NCBI GenBank assembly: GCA_946497905.1
Contig: CAMMMI010000076.1
Location: 1-8,389, forward strand
DNA from: an uncultured Clostridium sp.
GTDB taxonomy: Bacteria; Bacillota; Clostridia; TANB77; CAG-508
Reading direction: 5' to 3'
Length of the DNA: 8,389 nt
The notes under the pieces were generated by a model, which had not been told where the DNA came from, made no database searches, and saw nothing but the letters and a program-made list of their open reading frames with translations. The position numbers and the translations under genes are program-made. Below, one piece after another: positions 1 through 6,619 of this stretch; position 1 is the first letter of the stretch, and the number at the start of each line of letters is the position of its first letter.

Positions 1-29
1 AATCCCGAAAATTAGGGAACAAAGGGAAG

Positions 30-128
30 TGCCAAAGGGGACGGGCTATTTTGGCACACTTTAGTTTAATAATTTTAAAATAATTGATTATAAATTAAGT
101 GTGCCAAAATAGCCCGTCCCCTTTGGCA
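30..128. repeat. REPIN-like palindromic element, copy 1
   Basis: Bases 30-61 and 97-128 are perfect reverse complements (32 bp) around an AT-rich centre of 35 nt. Each arm is itself a small hairpin: GTGCCAAA, a 13-nt GGGGACGG-containing loop, then TTTGGCAC (29-57 on the left; 101-128 on the right, one base shorter). Two such units in inverted order form a doublet. The flanks are decayed versions of the same GGGGACG theme (about 14-29 and 134-148). The element lies about 20 bp beyond the stop codon of the minus-strand serine hydrolase gene, where it could also act as a transcript-end hairpin. The same core recurs at 6500-6600. What is seen is the repeat and its symmetry. The link to REP elements moved by RAYT (Y1) transposases is inferred from architecture; no transposase is in the window. 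Confidence 0.8.
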
Positions 129-148
129 ATCTCAACGTCCGTCCCCTA

Positions 149-1210
149 TTAAGATATATTAAAAATTTCGAGACTTATATTAGCAATCAATTCAGGTGCA
201 TTTGAAACATTTTTAGTAAATACACCTATTAAATATGTTGTATTTCCAAAAACAATTCCGTAATCATGTACATAGCCATTATAACTTCCATATTTATGTG
301 CAACGTCATAATCAGTAATATATTTTTTTAGATACTCTCCATTAGAAGATATCTTTAAATATTCTATCAAAGGAGAATATTCAGACATATGCGAATATAA
401 ATAATTTAAAATATCATAGGCATAATTAGCATAAGTTAAATTTGAAGTGTAAAAATCATTGGAAACAGTTTGATTTGTATATTTGCTAACTATTTCTTTC
501 TTACATTTAGAATAACCATAATTGCTAAGTAAAATATTCACAGCAGTATTATCGCTATTTACAATACTTTGCTCAAGTAAAAAACTTAAAGGAATATATT
601 CTCCTGGGGAATACAGTGCACTAGTAGAGCCACAACCAGCCTCATAATCATTAGCCTTATAAAGCAATGTACTAGAAAGAGATAATTCACCTTGATTAAT
701 CTTATCATAGTAAAGCATTGCAACAGGTAACTTTACAGTACTTGCAGCAGTGAATAAAGTATTTTCGTTAAAAAAATATTGTTCAGAAGTATCAAGATTA
801 TAATAGAAAAACGCAAAATTATCTGAATTTAAATTATATTCCAACTTAAAACTCTCTATTAAATCTTCTATTTCTATACTCATTTCTTCTGTATTAATAG
901 TAGAAGTTTTTATTTGAATATTATCAACAGTATCAATAGTAGTATCAGTATTAGTATTAGTAGAATTTGGATTTTCCTCGATTATAGAAGCAGAAGTAGC
1001 AATAGTAATATCATCTATAGTAGTATTTGTTACATTAGTAGAACTTTCATTTTTAGTGTTACTTAAAAAGTTGGTGTTACTATAATCTATAGATGAAAAA
1101 ATTATAATATTTAATATTAAAATAAAAAGACAAAAATATATTTTAAAATAAAATAATTTATAACCTTTTTTATGTACTTTTGTATTTTTCGCATGTTTAC
1201 CATTTTTCAT
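149..1210 (-). CDS. Membrane-anchored serine hydrolase, class A beta-lactamase-like fold
   Basis: 353 aa, starting at ATG 1210-1208 because AGAGGTGAT lies just upstream at good spacing; an in-frame ATG ten codons earlier lacks such a site. A basic N-terminus is followed by one membrane segment (about 18-40), a Ser/Thr/Asn-rich spacer (about 41-110), then a beta-lactamase2-type domain (about 115-353) predicted to lie outside the cell. Active-site motifs: STVK with nucleophile Ser157 and Lys160; SDN at 219-221; and KYG at 306-308 in place of KTG/KSG. The DYEAGCG and HDYGIV stretches also fit this family. By eye, the omega-loop general base Glu166 of true class A enzymes is replaced (Ser near 243, with the Asn170 equivalent kept), so efficient penicillin hydrolysis is doubtful. 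A wall-directed or penicillin-binding role is possible. It is divergent from a two-component regulator that may control it. Confidence 0.82.
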   Translation of the reverse strand: MKNGKHAKNTKVHKKGYKLFYFKIYFCLFILILNIIIFSSIDYSNTNFLSNTKNESSTNVTNTTIDDITIATSASIIEENPNSTNTNTDTTIDTVDNIQIKTSTINTEEMSIEIEDLIESFKLEYNLNSDNFAFFYYNLDTSEQYFFNENTLFTAASTVKLPVAMLYYDKINQGELSLSSTLLYKANDYEAGCGSTSALYSPGEYIPLSFLLEQSIVNSDNTAVNILLSNYGYSKCKKEIVSKYTNQTVSNDFYTSNLTYANYAYDILNYLYSHMSEYSPLIEYLKISSNGEYLKKYITDYDVAHKYGSYNGYVHDYGIVFGNTTYLIGVFTKNVSNAPELIANISLEIFNIS

Positions 1211-1263
1211 TAGAACATCACCTCTAAGAGAGAGTAACACATTTTCATTAAAATATTATTAAC

Positions 1264-1292
1264 ATTATATCAAAAAAACAAAAAAATAACTA
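1264..1292 (-). promoter_or_regulatory. Candidate promoter of the serine hydrolase gene
   Basis: Read on the minus strand, TATAAT (1269-1264) is a perfect -10 hexamer. TAGTTA (1292-1287) lies 17 nt upstream as a poor -35 (3 of 6). The -10 is about 55 nt from the start codon. The 155-bp gap to the divergent response regulator contains only the two promoters and ribosome binding sites, with no clear operator. Confidence 0.4.
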
Positions 1293-1311
1293 TAATTCTT
1301 TAAAAAAATCA

Positions 1312-1320
1312 TGTTATAAT
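1312..1320 (+). promoter_or_regulatory. Extended -10 promoter of the two-component operon
   Basis: TG, one base, then TATAAT (1315-1320) forms an extended -10. No good -35 is visible at 16-18 nt upstream, which is typical of extended -10 promoters or activator-dependent ones. The start codon is about 45 nt downstream. Autoregulation by the encoded regulator is possible but not shown. Confidence 0.5.
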
Positions 1321-1365
1321 ATACTAAGAATTATAAATATTTAGATTACAGGAAGGAGATAAAAA

Positions 1366-2034
1366 TTGAAAATCTTAATTATAGAAGATGAAAAATTATT
1401 ATCAAATGCAATAAAAGATATGTTAAAAGAAGAATACGAAATAGATCAAGCATTTGATGGACAAGAAGGAGAATTATATGCAAAACAAGATATCTATGAT
1501 GTAATTATATTGGATTTAATGCTACCAATAAAAGGAGGATACCAAATTCTAGAAGAGATTAGAACTTTTGGTATATTGACGCCAGTGTTAATTCTTACAG
1601 CAAAAGATTCACTAGATGATAAATTAAAAGGATTTCAAAAAGGAGCAGATGATTATTTAACAAAACCGTTTGAAAAAGAAGAGCTAAAAGCAAGAATAGA
1701 AGTTATGGTAAGAAGAAACAATCCTAACTATTATAAAAAAGAGATAAAGTTCCAAGAACTAAAACTAGAGACAAAAACCAGAAAAGTATATATAAAAGAA
1801 AACGAATTAAAATTGCAAGGAAAACAATTTGACATGTTAGAGTATTTGGTTAATTATCAAAACAGAATAATAACAAAAGAGCAAATATTTGATAAAATAT
1901 GGGGATTTAATAGTGAGACAACAACAAATGTAGTTGAAGTATATGCAAGTGGAATACGAAAAGAATTAAAAAAGTATAACTATGATAAATATTTTAAAAC
2001 AATAAGAGGAGTAGGATATATGATTTCAAACTAA
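1366..2034 (+). CDS. OmpR/PhoB-family response regulator
   Basis: 222 aa, the usual length for this family. The start is a TTG codon (1366) preceded by a strong AGGAAGGAG site (1350-1358) with 7 nt spacing. The receiver domain (about 1-117) has the acidic pocket Glu7/Asp8, phospho-acceptor Asp50 in the ILDLMLP strand, Thr78 and Lys100-Pro101, so it should be phosphorylatable. The C-terminal winged-helix DNA-binding domain (about 125-220) ends in the typical TIRGVGYMI hairpin. It acts in the cytoplasm as a transcription factor activated by its partner kinase, encoded 70 bp downstream. The neighbours (beta-lactamase-like protein, D,D-carboxypeptidase, VanW protein) suggest a cell-envelope regulon, which is inference. 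Sequence alone does not place it as a VanR, PhoP or CiaR orthologue. Confidence 0.95.
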   Translation: MKILIIEDEKLLSNAIKDMLKEEYEIDQAFDGQEGELYAKQDIYDVIILDLMLPIKGGYQILEEIRTFGILTPVLILTAKDSLDDKLKGFQKGADDYLTKPFEKEELKARIEVMVRRNNPNYYKKEIKFQELKLETKTRKVYIKENELKLQGKQFDMLEYLVNYQNRIITKEQIFDKIWGFNSETTTNVVEVYASGIRKELKKYNYDKYFKTIRGVGYMISN

Positions 2035-2104
2035 TTTAAATCCATTTATTTAAATAGAAAAGATCTAATTAAATAAATAATATAATAAGAAGGGAAAATA
2101 GAAA

Positions 2105-3398
2105 ATGGATGAAGACGAAAAAGTAAAAAAGCAATTAATAAAAAATATGATTCTTAATTTAATTACATTTTCAATAATATTTTATATATTAGGAATAGTA
2201 ATATATAGTCAATTTAAAAATTCAGTATATATGTCAGCTAATTCAGAATTAGAAAAAGCAATACATCAAATAAATGTAAGACAATCTAATTTAATAGACA
2301 GACCAGAACCAAGAGAAGACATAAATATTCAAAGAGAACAAAGAGAAGAAAGAAATGAACGAAGTCCAAGATTAGTGTTCATAGAAAGGAATGAAAATGG
2401 GGAACTTATTGAGGATAGTATAGAAAATAACTTTTTAAACGATGTTTTTAAAAATATACAATTTGATACCAACAAACTAAATACAATATACGAGATAGTT
2501 GTGGATAATCAATATTTATATAGAGGAATTAATTATAAAACAGCGGATAATCAATATACTCAAATATTAATAAATGTAGATTCAGAAAAAACCATGATTG
2601 AAAAATTTACTACAATATTAATTGTTGCAATAATTATAAGTATAGTATTAATAATTATTGCAAGTTATATATTATCCAAAAATACATTAAAACCAATAAT
2701 AGCATCATTAAAAAAGCAAAAAGAATTTGTAGAAGACGCCTCACACGAACTGAGAACGCCATTAGCAATAATAAAAGCTAAACAAGAAACATTATTAGAA
2801 AAACCAAATACAAAGATTATAGATAATGCAGAAGATATAAATATAACTTTAAAAGAAACACAAAGGCTTACTAAATTAGTAAAAGAATTAACAGAACTAG
2901 CAAGAAATGATTCAAACGAAAGAAACCTATATAAGGAAAGTTTTTATATAGATAAAGAAATACAAACGATAATAAGTCCATATAAAGAAGTAGCGAATAG
3001 TCAAAATAAAAATCTAACAACCGACTTGCAATACAGTGAAAAAATATTTGCTGATATAAATAAAATCAAAGAACTATTAATAATACTTTTAGACAATAGT
3101 ATAAAATATACAGAAGAAAAAGATAATATAGCAATAAAAACATACAAAAAAGATAACAAATGTGTAATAGAAGTAATAGATACAGGAATAGGAATTAGTA
3201 AAGAAGCACGGAAAGCATGTATTTGAAAGATTTTATAGAGAAGAAAAATCAAGAAGTAGAGAAAAAGGAGGAATGGGACTAGGGTTATCTATAGCATACA
3301 ATATTGTAAAACTTCATAAAGGTAGTATAAAATTTGATAAAAATGTAAAAAAAGGAACAAGAATGATTGTAAAACTACCATTATCTGGACATGCCTAA
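2105..3398 (+). pseudogene. Sensor histidine kinase, broken by a +1 frameshift near codon 369
   Basis: The first frame runs 2105-3226 (373 aa) and ends early at TGA. The rest of the protein continues in the next frame, from about 3207-3216 to TAA 3396-3398. Joined, it would be about 430 aa. Order: membrane segment 1 (about 14-34), an extracellular sensor region (about 35-167) with a charged Arg/Glu stretch at 66-90, membrane segment 2 (about 168-190), HisKA with His214 in SHELRTPL, N-box Asn331, and G1 box DTGIGI at 359-364. The shifted frame supplies the missing FERFYR lid and the GGMGLGLSIA G2 box. The truncated product lacks the ATP lid and G2 box and should not autophosphorylate. One extra G in CACGG (3207-3211) would explain the shift: removing it gives KEARKHVFERF. 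It may be a true mutation or a sequencing error. ATG 2105 follows AGAAGGG at 10 nt. Confidence 0.88.
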
Positions 3399-3464
3399 AT
3401 TACCAATTTGAAAAAGTTATACATACTTTTAATTATATAAGAATATACTTTACTAGAATTATAG

Positions 3465-3504
3465 TGATATAAATGATTTAATAAATTGTTTTGACGCTTA
3501 TAAT
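3465..3504 (+). promoter_or_regulatory. Candidate promoter(s) of the D,D-carboxypeptidase gene
   Basis: Two possible -10 elements lie in the 125-bp gap after the kinase gene: an extended -10 (TG, one base, TATAAA; 3465-3473) and a perfect TATAAT at 3499-3504. Neither has a good -35 at 16-18 nt. The TTGACG at 3491 is too close to the second to serve it. The gene is therefore probably transcribed separately from the two-component pair. Confidence 0.33.
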
Positions 3505-3523
3505 TATACAATGGAGGTTTTTT

Positions 3524-4948
3524 ATGAAAATTTTAGCAAAGTATATTTCTTTTTTTATAATTTTAATTTTAATAACTTTTTATACTTTACCTTGTTTTGC
3601 AGAAGATACACTATATGTATGGTCAGACAGTTCTGAAACAGTTGAAGATATAACAAAAGTTAACAGTAACCTTATTAACTCTAATAATACAGCCAATAAC
3701 TACAATAATAATTCAAACATATCAAATAATGAAAAATCAACAAATGTAGATAATAATAATTCAACTAATATATCTAATAATAATGTAAATTCAAGTAATA
3801 CCAATACTAATAAACAAAATGACTCTATTGGGTCTGCTACACAAGTAAATGCAGAAATAAAAGAAAATAATTCATTGAACTTGGAATCAGGTTCAGCAAT
3901 TCTAATTGAACAAACTACTGGTCAAGTCTTATATGCCCATAATATACATGAACAACTACGACCAGCGTCAGTTACAAAAGTAATGAGCATTTTATTAATA
4001 ATGGAAGCACTTGATAGTGGAAAAATCTCTCTAACTGATACTGTACCTTGTAGTGAAAATGCAGCCTCAATGGGTGGTTCACAAATTTGGCTTGACCCAA
4101 GAGAAACTCTAACAGTTGATGAAATGTTAAAAGCAATTTGTGTTGCTTCAGCAAATGATTGTGTAGTAGCAATGGCGGAATATATTGCAGGTTCGGAAGA
4201 AGCATTTGTTCAAATGATGAATGATAAAGCAAAAACACTTGGAATGAATGATACAACATTCAAAAACTGTCATGGATTAGACGAAGATGGTCATGTTACA
4301 TCAAGTTATGATATAGCTTTAATGTCAAGGGAATTGCTAAGCAGACATCCTAGTGTAACTAAATATACTACAATTTGGACAGATGAGTTAAGAAACGGAA
4401 AATCCCAATTATCAAACACTAATAAATTAATTAGAACATATACAGGAGCAACAGGATTAAAAACAGGTTCAACAGGATTAGCATTATATAACTTATCAGC
4501 TAGTGCGACTCGTGATAACTTATCATTAATAGCTGTTATTATGAAAGCACCTTCTACAAAAGTTAGATTTGCTGAAGCAACAAAATTATTAGATTATGGG
4601 TTTAACACATTTTCTTTTAAGGAATTTGGAAAACAAAATACAGTTGTAAAAACCATAAATGTTAATAAAGGAATACAAACAACTGTAGAGGCTGTTATAG
4701 AAAAAACATCAGGAGCGTTAATAGAAAAAGGAAAAGAAAGTGCTATACAAGAAACTATCACTTTAGAAGAAAATGTATCAGCACCTGTTCAAAAAGGTCA
4801 AAAATTAGGTGAAATATCGTTTTCTTTAAATGGAGAAACTTTAGCCAGTGTTAACATTGTAGCAAAAGAAAATGTAGACAAAATTACATTTGGAAACATA
4901 ACTAAATCTGTTGTATATAATTGGATTAATTTACTAAGAGAACAATAA
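3524..4948 (+). CDS. Secreted D-Ala-D-Ala carboxypeptidase (PBP5/DacF type, peptidase S11)
   Basis: 474 aa, starting at ATG 3524 with GGAGG 6 nt upstream. A cleavable signal peptide (about 1-26, ending CFA) is followed by an Asn/Ser-rich spacer (about 35-115) and the S11 transpeptidase-fold domain (about 115-365). Active-site motifs are SVTK (nucleophile Ser149, Lys152), SAN (209-211) and KTG (313-315), all intact. The region from about 365 to 450 fits the beta-rich PBP5 C-terminal domain, and the last residues form a short possible amphipathic anchor. The enzyme removes the terminal D-Ala from peptidoglycan stem pentapeptides outside the membrane, limiting cross-linking. The Asn-rich spacer is long for the family, which usually begins its catalytic domain soon after the signal peptide. 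It is convergent with the VanW-domain gene and shares a terminator with it. Confidence 0.93.
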   Translation: MKILAKYISFFIILILITFYTLPCFAEDTLYVWSDSSETVEDITKVNSNLINSNNTANNYNNNSNISNNEKSTNVDNNNSTNISNNNVNSSNTNTNKQNDSIGSATQVNAEIKENNSLNLESGSAILIEQTTGQVLYAHNIHEQLRPASVTKVMSILLIMEALDSGKISLTDTVPCSENAASMGGSQIWLDPRETLTVDEMLKAICVASANDCVVAMAEYIAGSEEAFVQMMNDKAKTLGMNDTTFKNCHGLDEDGHVTSSYDIALMSRELLSRHPSVTKYTTIWTDELRNGKSQLSNTNKLIRTYTGATGLKTGSTGLALYNLSASATRDNLSLIAVIMKAPSTKVRFAEATKLLDYGFNTFSFKEFGKQNTVVKTINVNKGIQTTVEAVIEKTSGALIEKGKESAIQETITLEENVSAPVQKGQKLGEISFSLNGETLASVNIVAKENVDKITFGNITKSVVYNWINLLREQ

Positions 4949-4951
4949 ATA

Positions 4952-5010
4952 TAAAGGTATTACTAATCAACTCCCACAACATAAGTTGAGATTGGTTATT
5001 AATACCTTTA
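4952..5010. terminator. Bidirectional hairpin terminator between convergent genes
   Basis: An 11-bp perfect stem (4952-4962 with 5000-5010) encloses a second imperfect stem (4965-4972 with 4984-4993, with a 2-nt bulge) and an 11-nt loop. It lies 3 bp after the carboxypeptidase stop and 20 bp after the VanW gene stop on the other strand. U-rich but interrupted tracts follow on both sides, so termination strength is uncertain. Confidence 0.65.
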
Positions 5011-5030
5011 CATATTATTTAAAACTATTA

Positions 5031-5780
5031 CTATTTTAAAGCTATTAAACTAATAGTAACATTTTTACCATCACTAGAAGCCATAATTTTAATGTCATTC
5101 CCAGAAGAATTGGTAAACTTAAAATCATAACTACCATAAGCAACAGCCGCATCTTTTCCTTTTTGAATATAAGGAACATAATTACTATGTTGATGTCTTT
5201 CTGTAACCACTAAGCTTGGAACAGCTAAAACAGCATTATATAAAGTAGTACTAATTTGGCAATTACCACCACCTAGTCCTTTTTTCTTATTACCATTTCT
5301 ATCAAAGATATCAGCCTTTTGGTAGCCTTTACTTGTAGTTGCTTGTCCTACGGTATTACAAAAAGAAAAACTAGCTCCATTTTTTACAATAGTACCATTT
5401 AAAGTATTACAAGTTATATTAATATTATTTTGTCTAGCTGAATCGGTAGAATAAATCTTAGTTGAAAAAATAGCAATTTGCTCCTCGACTGGTTGAGGAG
5501 GTTGTTCAACAACTTGAGGATTAACTTGTACCTGAGGATTTTCAGTTTGAGCATTTTTAGTTGTATCATCAGGAGTTTCGGTATTACCATTAGAATTTGA
5601 ATTATTAGTATCTTGAGATTGATTATTTTCAGAATTATTTTCGTTTTTTTCAGAAGAAGTTTTTTCAGCTTCATATTGATTTTGATTATTAGTGTTTGAA
5701 TTATTATAATATATATAAACAGCAACACCAATTAAGACAGCTAAAATAACACTAATAATAATTATTGATTTCTTTTTCAT
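5031..5780 (-). CDS. VanW-domain membrane-anchored protein
   Basis: 249 aa, starting at ATG 5780-5778, 12 nt after a GAAAGGA site. An ATG four codons upstream abuts that site and a GTG at 5819 has none. A basic N-terminus (KKK) and one membrane segment (about 5-25) lead into an Asn/Ser/Gln-rich then Pro/Val-rich spacer (about 26-100) and a VanW domain (about 105-249). Family signatures are GASFSFCNTVG (136-146), GGGNCQISTTLYNA (170-183, Cys174), ERHQHS (194-199) and the DAAVAYG stretch. VanW proteins are common in Gram-positive bacteria and occur in vanB clusters, but their biochemical role is not established; an extracytoplasmic wall-related function is likely. The more usual family motif is GGGICQ; here Asn replaces Ile. 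The gene is convergent with the carboxypeptidase gene. Confidence 0.9.
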   Translation of the reverse strand: MKKKSIIIISVILAVLIGVAVYIYYNNSNTNNQNQYEAEKTSSEKNENNSENNQSQDTNNSNSNGNTETPDDTTKNAQTENPQVQVNPQVVEQPPQPVEEQIAIFSTKIYSTDSARQNNINITCNTLNGTIVKNGASFSFCNTVGQATTSKGYQKADIFDRNGNKKKGLGGGNCQISTTLYNAVLAVPSLVVTERHQHSNYVPYIQKGKDAAVAYGSYDFKFTNSSGNDIKIMASSDGKNVTISLIALK

Positions 5781-5950
5781 ATTAAATTTCATTCCTTTCT
5801 CGTTTGACCATAAAGGCACATATAGTGATGAAAGTAAATTTCTTTCAAACTAGTTTCATCCTTTCTTAAGGCACAAATCTGGTTGGAAAAAATTGTAACT
5901 AATTTTCAACCTTATCATCAATTTTATTGTAACCAAAAATGCACAAATTA
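5781..5950. repeat. Short repeats in the VanW-gene leader
   Basis: Several words recur in this intergenic stretch: AAGGCACA at 5813-5820 and 5868-5875; GCACAAAT at 5871-5878 and 5941-5948; ATTGTAAC at 5892-5899 and 5926-5933; and a GAAAGGA(A)TGAAA motif on the minus strand at 5787-5801 and 5854-5867. A 7-bp inverted pair, GATGAAA (5827-5833) and TTTCATC (5854-5860), can form a leader hairpin. It looks like a decayed partial duplication of the translation-start region. No known riboswitch class is recognised. Confidence 0.4.
5892..5921 (-). promoter_or_regulatory. Candidate promoter of the VanW-domain gene
   Basis: On the minus strand, TTGATG (5921-5916) and TACAAT (5897-5892) are separated by 18 nt. 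This would give an unusually long leader of about 105 nt. The -10 lies inside a 9-bp hairpin (5881-5889 with 5903-5911), a possible operator or a chance structure. Confidence 0.35.
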
Positions 5951-5978
5951 TTGACATTTTCTAAAAATATAGTATAAT
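5951..5978 (+). promoter_or_regulatory. Consensus sigma-A promoter of the 59-aa protein gene
   Basis: A perfect TTGACA (5951-5956) and a perfect TATAAT (5973-5978) are separated by 16 nt. This is the strongest housekeeping-type promoter in the window. Transcription should start near 5985, giving a leader of about 28 nt that includes AAAGGAG (5998-6004). Confidence 0.8.
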
Positions 5979-6012
5979 TAATATGTAGTATTATTTTAAA
6001 GGAGAAAAAATT

Positions 6013-6192
6013 ATGCTAGCAAAAAATTGGAAAAGAATAGGAATGTTAATTTTAATTGTTGCATGTGTATTTAATATAATGAGCAAATTAGTAAATAAAT
6101 TATCACTAAACAAAGAAATGCTATATTCAGCAGAATATATGTATGAACAAGATAACAAAGAAACACAAGAGCAAAAAAAAAATAACACATAG
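6013..6192 (+). CDS. Small single-pass membrane protein, 59 aa, unknown function
   Basis: The start is ATG 6013 with AAAGGAG 8 nt upstream; the stop is TAG 6190-6192. The product is MLAKNWKRIG followed by a hydrophobic segment (about 10-25, MLILIVACVFNIM), then a polar, charged tail rich in Lys, Glu, Gln and Asn. A single N-terminal membrane helix with the tail on either side is predicted; the basic residues before the helix favour an outside C-terminus. The family is not recognised. Support for a real gene is the consensus promoter, a well-placed ribosome binding site and an open frame; length and composition give no function. It lies 78 bp upstream of rpmE on the same strand, and rpmE also appears to have its own promoter. 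Confidence 0.65.
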   Translation: MLAKNWKRIGMLILIVACVFNIMSKLVNKLSLNKEMLYSAEYMYEQDNKETQEQKKNNT

Positions 6193-6195
6193 GGC

Positions 6196-6224
6196 TTGAA
6201 AAAAAAACAAAAATATGTTATTAT
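6196..6224 (+). promoter_or_regulatory. Promoter of rpmE
   Basis: TTGAAA (6196-6201) and TATTAT (6219-6224) are each 5 of 6 to consensus, separated by 17 nt. A TG one base before the -10 (6216-6217) makes it an extended -10. The -35 begins only 3 bp after the stop codon of the upstream small gene. The rpmE start codon is 46 nt beyond the -10. Confidence 0.6.
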
Positions 6225-6270
6225 AAAAAACAGTCAAATTATTTCAAACTAAGAAAGAGGTGAACTTAAA

Positions 6271-6471
6271 ATGAAAGAAGGATTACATCCAGAATATAAC
6301 CAAACAACAATCACATGTGCATGCGGAAATATTATAGAAGTTGGTTCAACAAAAAAAGATTTAAAAGTAGACGTATGTTCTAAATGTCATCCATACTGGA
6401 CAGGAAATTTAAGAAAAGATACAGTTGGTGGTAGAGCAGATAAATTTAAGAAAAAATATGGTCTTGCATAA
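6271..6471 (+). CDS. rpmE: 50S ribosomal protein L31 (zinc-binding type)
   Basis: 66 aa, the normal length for L31. The start is ATG 6271 after GAAAGAGGTGA (6253-6263). The N-terminus MKEGLHPEY is typical. The zinc ligands of the C+ form are present: Cys16 and Cys18 (CAC), Cys36 and Cys39 (CSKC). The C-terminal [13 protein letters not shown] stretch matches the family. L31 bridges the large and small ribosomal subunits. The zinc-containing form is usually the one made in zinc-replete cells, replaced by a cysteine-free paralogue under zinc limitation; no such paralogue or Zur-like box is visible here. The last codons and stop also form a terminator stem. Confidence 0.97.
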   Translation: MKEGLHPEYNQTTITCACGNIIEVGSTKKDLKVDVCSKCHPYWTGNLRKDTVGGRADKFKKKYGLA

Positions 6472-6488
6472 GACTTTATTTTTTTTTT
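6461..6488 (+). terminator. Intrinsic terminator overlapping the end of rpmE
   Basis: GTCTT (6461-6465) pairs with AAGAC (6470-6474) around a GCAT loop and is followed by a T-rich tract (6475-6488, 13 of 14 T). The stem is short (5 bp plus a possible G-U) and is formed from the last codons and the TAA stop itself, so a ribosome finishing rpmE would cover it. The downstream palindrome may add to termination. Confidence 0.6.
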
Positions 6489-6617
6489 GCGAAGGGGACG
6501 TGCCAAAGGGGACGGGCTATTTTGGCACATTTTAATAAATGTAAAAAAATTGATTAAAAAGTTAATAGAATGTGCCAAAATAGCCCGTCCCCTTTGGCAC
6601 GTCCCCTTCGCAAAAAA
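6483..6617. repeat. REPIN-like palindromic element, copy 2
   Basis: Bases 6483-6531 and 6569-6617 are perfect reverse complements (49 bp) around a 37-nt AT-rich centre. Each arm contains the unit GTGCCAAA, 13-nt loop with GGGGACGG, TTTGGCAC (6500-6528; 6572-6600), matching copy 1. The centre between units is 43 nt in both copies, although its sequence differs apart from a shared AATTGATTA word. An outer GCGAAGGGGACG arm is perfect here but decayed in copy 1, and the ends are T6/A6. The perfect arms suggest recent insertion or strong structural selection. It separates the rpmE terminator from the miaB promoter. Confidence 0.85.
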
Positions 6618-6619
6618 GC

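Noticed and set aside
30..128. CRISPR array or tRNA-like structure at the palindromes
   Set aside because: There are only two inverted units per locus with no regular direct repeats and spacers, and no cloverleaf arms.
3192..3226. Programmed ribosomal frameshift in the kinase
   Set aside because: No slippery heptamer or clear stimulatory structure is seen, and histidine kinases are not known for this. A simple one-base insertion or assembly error explains it.
3412..3430. Terminator after the kinase gene (AAAAGT pairing with ACTTTT)
   Set aside because: The stem is only 6 bp and nearly all A-U, with no T-tract following.
3491..3523. Upstream TTG start for the carboxypeptidase
   Set aside because: No ribosome binding site precedes it, whereas ATG 3524 has GGAGG and begins a proper signal peptide.
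1366..5780. A functional vancomycin-resistance cassette
   Set aside because: No vanH, D-Ala-D-Lac or D-Ala-D-Ser ligase, or vanX is present. The carboxypeptidase is ordinary PBP5/DacF type and the kinase is broken.
5781..5819. GTG start adding 13 residues to the VanW-domain protein
   Set aside because: It has no ribosome binding site, and the extension would span the GAAAGGA site used by the chosen ATG.
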